Shown: positions 57,289-64,000 of the stretch, one piece after another
Layout of the letters: every line of letters begins with the position of its first letter
How positions within the stretch are numbered: the stretch's first letter is position 1
Assembly: GCF_964275005.1 (NCBI RefSeq)
Contig: NC_092700.1
Span: 20,503,050 to 20,567,049, forward strand
DNA length: 64,000 nt
Source: Diadema setosum
Taxonomy: Eukaryota; Echinodermata; Echinoidea; Diadematoida; Diadematidae
Direction: 5' to 3'
The notes under the pieces: generated by a model
Database searches by the model: none
What the model saw: only the letters and a program-made list of their open reading frames with translations
Told to the model about the DNA's origin: nothing
Made by a program: the position numbers and the translations under genes

Positions 57289-57989
57289 GTGACCGTGCAC
57301 CTCAAAACGAACATAAGGTCGCACACACTGATTTTGCGTGAGGACTGAAAATAAGTGAAATGGGTCAACCTAGCCGAACTTGACTTTTTCATATTTTCTG
57401 AAAGAACAAGTCTTCTTTTACATTATGCTAAAATTTGGTATCATAAAACGGGCAGGAAAGTGTGTGTGTGTGTGTGTGTTTAGCAGTTTATTTCGAGCAT
57501 TTTTGGTAGAATAGTGTGATTAGGTGTGTCTGTAGAATCCCTTTTTCATTTCTGAAAAACCTTGTCCACACTCTTCACTTTCAACTTTAATAACTTTTTG
57601 AAAGGATAGTGCTACTACTTTGAAAGTTGGCATTAGTTATGGACATAATGTGTTAATGAGGCATGCTTAATTTCAGTTTAATTTGATAATCTCTTCATTG
57701 TTGTTACTCTGGTTGTTTACTTCCTGTTTTGTTGTCCCATTCATCGCACAGCCAGCACGGTTTGGTAAAGATTAAGCGCTTGAGCAGACACTGTACTTCA
57801 GAGCCTCTTTTCTCAGTTCACCTTTTTCCTGAGTTTGTGCTTTCTTTCCAATTTTTAGATAGGTTAGGAGAGTCCATTTGATACGAGTTATACATCATTT
57901 TAAAGCTTAAAGTCTGCTCTTTCAGAATATGGTCTTAACTAAAAATTCATGTTTGGCGACTTTTTGTTTGTTTTGAGGTGCAAGGTCAC
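57289..57989 (-). mobile_element. Family R MITE, full length
   Basis: Reverse orientation, ends GTGACCGTGCACCTC and GGTGCAAGGTCAC, ATAT on both sides. Confidence 0.85.
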
Positions 57990-57994
57990 ATATT

Positions 57995-58245
57995 ATCACA
58001 TATGTATACCCTTAACACATTCTGTAAATGATTAATGCCAACTTTCAAAGCAGTAACACCATCCTTTTTAAAATTATTAGAGTTGAAAGTGAGGATTATG
58101 AATAGGATTTTTAAGAAATGGAAAGGGGACTCTGTAGGACATCCCTAATCACACTATTCTACCAAACAGTGTTCGAGAAAAAAAAAAAAAAAAAACAACT
58201 GCTAAAAACATTTCATGTTCGCTTTATGATCCCAAACTTAAAGGC
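57995..58245 (+). mobile_element. Family R MITE fragment
   Basis: Inner and right part (TTAATGCCAACTTTCAAAGC, CATCCCTAATCACACTATTC) resembling 57040-57205. Its junction with the preceding MITE is repeated inverted at 53789-53890. Confidence 0.7.
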
Positions 58246-59479
58246 ATAATTTGCCCCATTTGTCCATGAAATAGAAACCCAGCATTAATGCTTTAAAATA
58301 TTTTTAAAATGAAGAGTTTGGTTTCAAAAGGTACTTCATCCATAATTTCGAGTACTGAGAAAAAGGTGATTTTCTTAAAAATCATATTTAGCAAGCTCAG
58401 ACTGGAATGACATTTCCCCCTCTTATACTGCTAAATGATACAACACCAAAACCACTCTCCAAGAAAATCAAGGTTCGTTCTTTTTTTTTTTATAAATAGA
58501 TTAATCATTTTTCTATTTTTGTGGATGTGTACCTTTTGAAACCGAAATTTGATGTAGCGCGTTTTGATACCGAAATTTCACATACCAGAGATATATCAAG
58601 TGTGATGTTATGACATGTTTCGCGGATTTATTTTCTCCAACAATGGTGTTGATGGGGATGGGATACGAGGTCAAGGGGGCCGAAGTAATTGGCAATGCCC
58701 TGCCCTATAGCAGCAAGAATAACAAACCAATGTGAGCATTTGATGGCCCACTTCTCAATTGCTGACCAATATTTTGAATGATTGTCATTGGTCATAAGCA
58801 TTAAATCAATTTCACATGCTTCGAATGTTCTGGATCCATCGAACGGGGGGGGGGGGGGGGTCCATTACGGGTAAACGGATATAGATGGGGAGGGGTCACA
58901 ATATTTCACCAGGTGATTTCTCTCTTCCCTTTTCTGCATTTGTTTTTCTCTCAAGAGCTTTATCTCATGATTTCTTTTTTTTTCTTTGTATTATTTTTTT
59001 GGCTATTTCTCACGTATCTCCACGTGTCTCTGGAATCCTGTATTCATTTTCTTTTTTATTTCTTCATTTTTTTTTCAATGTAACTTCGAAGGGAAAAGGT
59101 GGAAAAGCAGCATCTGAATGTACTGTATTTTCTTAACGCTGTAAGACCAAAAAGTGGATTTTGATAGGAAATGTATGTAGTAACTTCTGCGACTGAGCTC
59201 TTCAAATGTGGGTTAGGGATAGAAACAATCACTGTAAAAAGTTGAATCGGTAAAATTGAGGTTAAGTATTGTTAAATAAACAAAATGTGAACATTAGCTA
59301 TAATAAAAATGTTACAGACTTAACCAACTACAGTTACAGTTTATTGAGAAAAATACAAATATCTCCTTACATTTTAGGCTTTATTGCGAAAATGTTATAT
59401 GATAGGATGCTTTGTGGTACAACAGACCTACACATAATTATGCACTAAATGTCATATCTTGATTTTTTTTTATCACTGT

Positions 59480-59652
59480 TCCCAAAGGTAACAGGACCTC
59501 TAAGTATAATGTGCAAGAAGACTTGCTTTTTCAGAAAAAAAAAAAATATGACAAAATCAAGATGTGTTGGGTTGACCCCTTTCATCTATTTTCAGTCCTA
59601 ACACAAAAATCAGTGAGTGCGACTTTTTGATGGTTTTGGGATGAAAGATCAC
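59480..59652 (+). mobile_element. Family R MITE, right-end fragment
   Basis: Carries the AGACTTGCTTTTTCAGAAAA, GGGTTGACCC and GTGCGACTTTTTG blocks and ends near GATCAC. Confidence 0.65.
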
Positions 59653-61835
59653 ATATGTAAATTGTAATGTAGGAGAGCATTGACTGTAACCTAGAAATCT
59701 TGATATGTTTCGATTCCTTTATATGATTCAGTATGCAATGAGGTGAATAACGCAGTAAAGTTCTGTACGCTATCGAAGCACCTAATTCGTGGGGAAAAGA
59801 AAATTTGATATTAAGGGCTAGCTATTAATCGTTGCTGCAAGGTTTTTTTTTTTTTTTTTTCCGTAGGGTCCACGAAGCGTAGCTTTCATGGCACTTAGAA
59901 AATATTATTTACTTTCCTCGTCATGAATGGTTAATGTTAGTGACAAACGCCCTCATCTCCCTGTGAAAGCACGGGGGAAAATAATCTCATATTTAGCGCA
60001 ATCGATCTGTCCTAAAAATAAAAGATATTTTAGAGAAGTAAAAGTCTTGACGGAATAGAGATAATTATGGTTCTTATTCCGAGAGTACAATTATCTTTAT
60101 ATCGCTGCTGTAAGAGAATAAAGATAATTATATCTGAGAGCAGCAGCAAAGATTTAATGGGACTTCGAGCAGCTGCAATAGAAGAGGAATAACAATGACC
60201 TCACATTTATTGAATAGAATTAGCGGATTCTTCTAAGGACAGCATTTATATTATCTTAAGAATATTTTGATATTTGTGGTAATCTGTGTCATCTCTGAAA
60301 GACAATTTTCTTTATCTACATCCAGTATAATGAAATGAATGAAATCTCTTCAACAATAACAGTTAGAAAAATAGAGAAAAGTGAAAAAAGTGTCATCACA
60401 CAAAAGAACATCCAATAAAAAAAAAAAATCGAAATTCTTCAATTTAGCAGTCACTGATACTTACAGTAGGACCTAAAAGGAAAAATAGTCGACGTGAAAT
60501 ATTATCCTGAATAACGAGATATGGGAAATGTGGCATGATCAAAAAAGTAAAGGAGAGAAAGTCGTCGAATAAAAGTTATACTCTAAGAGTTGATGGTCAC
60601 AATAATATTTGCAGATAACTCGATTGTCTCACACCTGTCTAAGTAATTCGCCCATCAAATTATCTTGTATATATCTTGGAAAGCAATGGTTAACCCTGGG
60701 TTGTGCCGGGTAAAGTAGTAATAATTGGTAAATCATTATAGCCAAATTATCATATTTTTTTTTTTTTTGGATGAGGGAGATACAATACCTCAATTGTGGA
60801 TTTTTTCTTAAATCTAGGTAAGAGAAGTTAGATAACTGCCAATTACCATAGTTGCACCATGTGCGTTACGTTTACCCTCAAACCTTAAGCGATTATACTT
60901 TTCATCAACAAAAAAGTATCATTTTGATCTTAATCATATGTCTTACACAGAGTGATGAAGATGTCTTGAAAATTAGTTTGCATGTCGAGATAATTATGTT
61001 ATGCAACCTACTTGCCATGCTAACACTTTCATTGGAAACAGCACTTATTTGTGGTTATAGATGTTGCACTAAGCAGATGTAAAAAGTAGAAGTATAGGCA
61101 CGTATTACGGAGATATAAAAAGTTGCTAAAGATGAAAGCACATGATGATCTCAAATGTCCGTGTATATCCTGTTTTTTGTCATAATACTATTAAAATGAT
61201 TGTGATAATAATGGCCATCCTGAACTTTCATCAGAAAAACATAACCAAAAAAAAATTATCGTTTCTACGGCTGAAAGTTTAAACAAAAGTTTTATTTTGC
61301 TTTCCTGAAACCGAATATTATGAAACATAAGGAGAAATTATTAGCCAGATAATAGCTATATAGAATAATTGGAATGACATTGTTTGAACTGGCGTAATTA
61401 CAACAAATTTTTCAGAAGAATCTGACGAATACAACACATATGAAATATGTGGCAGACAATTACATTTTCAAGGTTGACGTACGAATACAGAACGCAACAT
61501 TGATGGTCAATGGAGGAAGTACTAACAAAGCAAAACTGAATGAACACACATTTAATTGCGTAAGATGTTATGCTAAAATTACGTCTTCCAATTATGCTAC
61601 AGGGTTAGCTGAGTGAGTTACTATAATTATCCATATTTCAGTCAGATACACCTCCATTTGCGTTTTATTCTTAACCATGCCATCTGTTTGCACTCACAAA
61701 TAAAGCTGAAGAGGACATGGATATATTACGTCAAATGTTTTAATATCTGGGCCATGCGACATCCTTTGTTTTTCTGTATCTCCAAAGATGACAAAAACTA
61801 ACGGTACATATGTCAGCGTTAAAGTACACTATGCA

Positions 61836-61891
<56 letters not shown>

Positions 61892-62732
61892 ATACACAGT
61901 GCAATAATATAAATTTCTATCTATCTCTCTATCTATATATAACACATGTATGTAAACAGAAAGAGAGAGTGAGCATGAAAAGGACTGCGACTCTGTGTGT
62001 GATTTCCTTCATGTTGAATGGTGTTGCTTTCAAGTATTAAATTCCGCAAACATGACTGCTTCAAATCTCAAAGTTGATTTGATGGAAGTTGTAAAGTATA
62101 TTGTTGTATGTGCTAGATATCTTTACATTTCATTATAGGTTTCAGAAACAGTGAGACTCCTGTGTCAATATTTAGCGTAAAGAAAAACAAGACAGGTCGG
62201 GGAAACATGGGTAATCAAGAACTAAGTAATGATTTTATACAGGCGAATACAACTTGTTTATTTGTCCTTGAGTAAAAAAGATAGAGAATGAACGATATGA
62301 TGAACATGCAAATCTTTGATTACACTGATATCATAGATCACGTTAAAAGTAAAGTGTCATTAACCCCCTTTTCGAGGTGACTCTCCTTCTTAAAGATATT
62401 GCAACTGAATCACTATTCAGAATCCATCCTTTGCTGATCTAATTTTACAGGTTTCTACGATATTCTATACAATGTACGTGGGATTGAGCAGTACCAACTA
62501 GCTGCAGAATGCAATGAGTTAAAGAGACCGTGGTGTGGGCCGGAGTCCATCTTCGAAACCAAAACTTTTGATATATTATTAAACTTACCTTGCATTAATA
62601 TGCAATATATTCTTGAACTACATTGTGACGATTAAGGAGCTATTGTGTAATCATGAAGAAACATAATGAAATAAACAGAGATATGATAGGTCCTCCAGTT
62701 TTTAATGAGATACAAAAGCACTGGGGACAATA

Positions 62733-62910
62733 GGTGACCATGCATCACAAAACGAAAAAAAAAAAAATCGCACACATTGACTTTGCGTGAGGACTGAAAA
62801 TAAGTGAAATGGGTCAACCTATCCGATCTTGACATTTTCATATTTTCTGAAAGAGCAAGTCTTCTTTTACATAATGCTAAAATTTGCGGTCATAAAACCA
62901 TAAAACGTAT
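62733..62910 (-). mobile_element. Family R MITE, right-end fragment, reverse
   Basis: Starts GTGACCATGCATCACAAAAC, then TGCGTGAGGACTGAAAATAA and GGGTCAACCTATCCGATC; breaks off after GCTAAAATTTGCGGTCATAA. Confidence 0.7.
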
Positions 62911-63175
62911 GTTAGGATTTGCAAACCTTACTAAAAAACGTAAGTCAGTTTCTCTTTTGTAATGCCAGAAAGGTAACAATTGTTGTCTTTTTCTATTTTC
63001 TACATGTGTTCTGCCGGTTGTTCGCAGAAGTTGGAAACAGAAGTAATGTAGAAAACTTGTCCAGTTTAAGGCACTATGTGGCTCTTACCGATAAGTGATA
63101 CTGGGTGTCATTGTGCAGATACGAACAATATGATAATTGCTCAAACGTAAACATGAATAAGGGAGTGATATTGCA

Positions 63176-63402
63176 ACTGATTGACAAATTACTCTACATC
63201 GACGTTAATAAGCACTAAACTGATCAGTGTTTTAGTAGTTGCCATGATAGAATAAATCATTGGCGTACGTAATCGTACTACGACCTCCTGATCTCCGGAC
63301 AGGCGTCATCTCCACTAGGCCACGGAGCTTCCGCCCAACATCGCCGTCGATCAATTCAGTGCTTATTTACGTCGATGTAGACAATTTGTCAATCAGCTGC
63401 GA
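63176..63402. mobile_element. MITE with a tRNA-like core
   Basis: 227 bases. Ends CTGATTGACAAATTACTCTA and the reverse complement, pairing over about 45-50 bases (through CATCGACGT.AATAAGCACT). Between them, on the minus strand (about 63320-63255), lies a tRNA-like stretch: GCTCCGTGGCCTAGTGGA (A box), GCCTGTCCGGAGATCAGGAGG (anticodon stem region) and GTCGTAGTACGATTACG at the T-arm place. Confidence 0.7.
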
Positions 63403-64000
63403 TGAAAAAAATCACGTCTGAAAAATTTCATGAATTAGGGCAAGAGAGTGATACTTGTTATGTTTTATTTTCTTTGTTATAATGTATGCTAAGTGTTTTG
63501 ATTTGATTTGATTTATTGATTCCTGTATTATCATAGTACATGAACATACATGTACATGTATATAAATACAAACATTGTTGGAGCCAAATAAACATAATCA
63601 TCAGTTGTTAACAAAATATTTTTTCTTCATTGCCTTTACACAATGTACAGCAGAAACGTATTACCAATACAAGCGTACAATGAATAACACAATAGGGCTA
63701 CAGCTTAAGCGTGGCTTGATATCAAATAAATCGGAAAAGACAAAAGGGAAGCCCTCCTGATGTCGTGATAAGATGGCATCTGAGACTTGATACATAATCT
63801 GTCTAGCAAACTCAATGACAGGAAAATGATGGCGGAATCACATCACAAGATATATATATTTTTTCATGTGTATCCGGAAATTTTGTTCAAATGCTGAAAT
63901 GGATTTTTATACAAAACTTTCCAAGAACTTAGCATAGTATGATAGACAAATGATTTCCATATTAAAGTCGAAATAGTTTTCATGAGTCACGTAAGACTAT
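63403..64000. other. Window end, no feature seen
   Basis: AT-rich DNA with a short TTGATTTGATTTGATT run near 63500. Nothing recognised. Confidence 0.5.

Larger units (their letters stand above)
58250..63175. other. Distal intergenic DNA
   Basis: No gene seen on either strand. It holds a G run (58843-58860), T- and A-rich patches, a TA run (61838-61890) and two family R end fragments (59480-59652, 62733-62910). Open frames are short and without recognisable motifs. Confidence 0.5.

Overview
Eukaryotic, AT-rich, repeat-dense DNA. The only host genes I can support are two multi-exon receptor genes on the + strand that are paralogues in tandem. The domain set (CUB, SRCR, WSC-like, CCP/sushi, one membrane span, tyrosine-rich tail), the phase 1-1 exons, and the mix of Harbinger, Tc1 and CR1/Jockey-type LINE copies point to a marine invertebrate, most likely an invertebrate deuterostome such as an echinoderm. 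Species is inference only. I saw no rRNA, intact tRNA gene, CRISPR array, retrovirus, LTR element or capsid-bearing element.

Receptor gene A runs from before the window start to about 22.4 kb. Its exons are SRCR first half (1204-1419), SRCR second half (4380-4463), WSC-like (7182-7451), CCP (15028-15249), two 63-base linkers (16056-16118, 16557-16619), a membrane exon split in two by a LINE (17345-17424 and 20207-20247), and one long cytoplasmic exon ending at a stop at 21989, with AATAAA at 22428. Receptor gene B has a signal-peptide exon (28895-28979), a CUB-like exon (29394-29718), SRCR (31425-31640, 32272-32355), WSC-like (41335-41610), CCP (42635-42856), linkers (50263-50325, 51780-51845), membrane exon (53469-53589) and two cytoplasmic exons (55267-55423, 55980-56651). 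Matching exons have equal or nearly equal lengths and the same phases, so each gene checks the splice sites of the other. Remnants of intron similarity show that the duplication is segmental.

The introns are full of transposons. The most notable are: a 5'-truncated LINE with an open 638-codon reverse transcriptase frame inside gene A's membrane exon; a seemingly complete Harbinger element (33108-39002) with nuclease and Myb-like genes; a 5.8 kb element of unknown superfamily (43343-49185) with long inverted ends built from CACGGATTGTCGC units and a 6-base target duplication; a perfect palindrome (50780-51068); a TTAA-flanked MITE (51254-51772) sitting between the polypyrimidine tract and AG of a gene B splice acceptor; and at least eleven copies of one MITE family with GTGACC ends (called family R here). 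From 56.7 kb to the end there are no genes, only repeats and unassigned DNA.

Working idea: both genes encode type I surface receptors that bind ligand with scavenger/complement-type modules and signal through phosphotyrosine tails. Gene B keeps a membrane exon joined to tail exons. In gene A the LINE places a stop just after the membrane span, so its transcript could give a membrane-anchored form without a tail, or the copy is dying.
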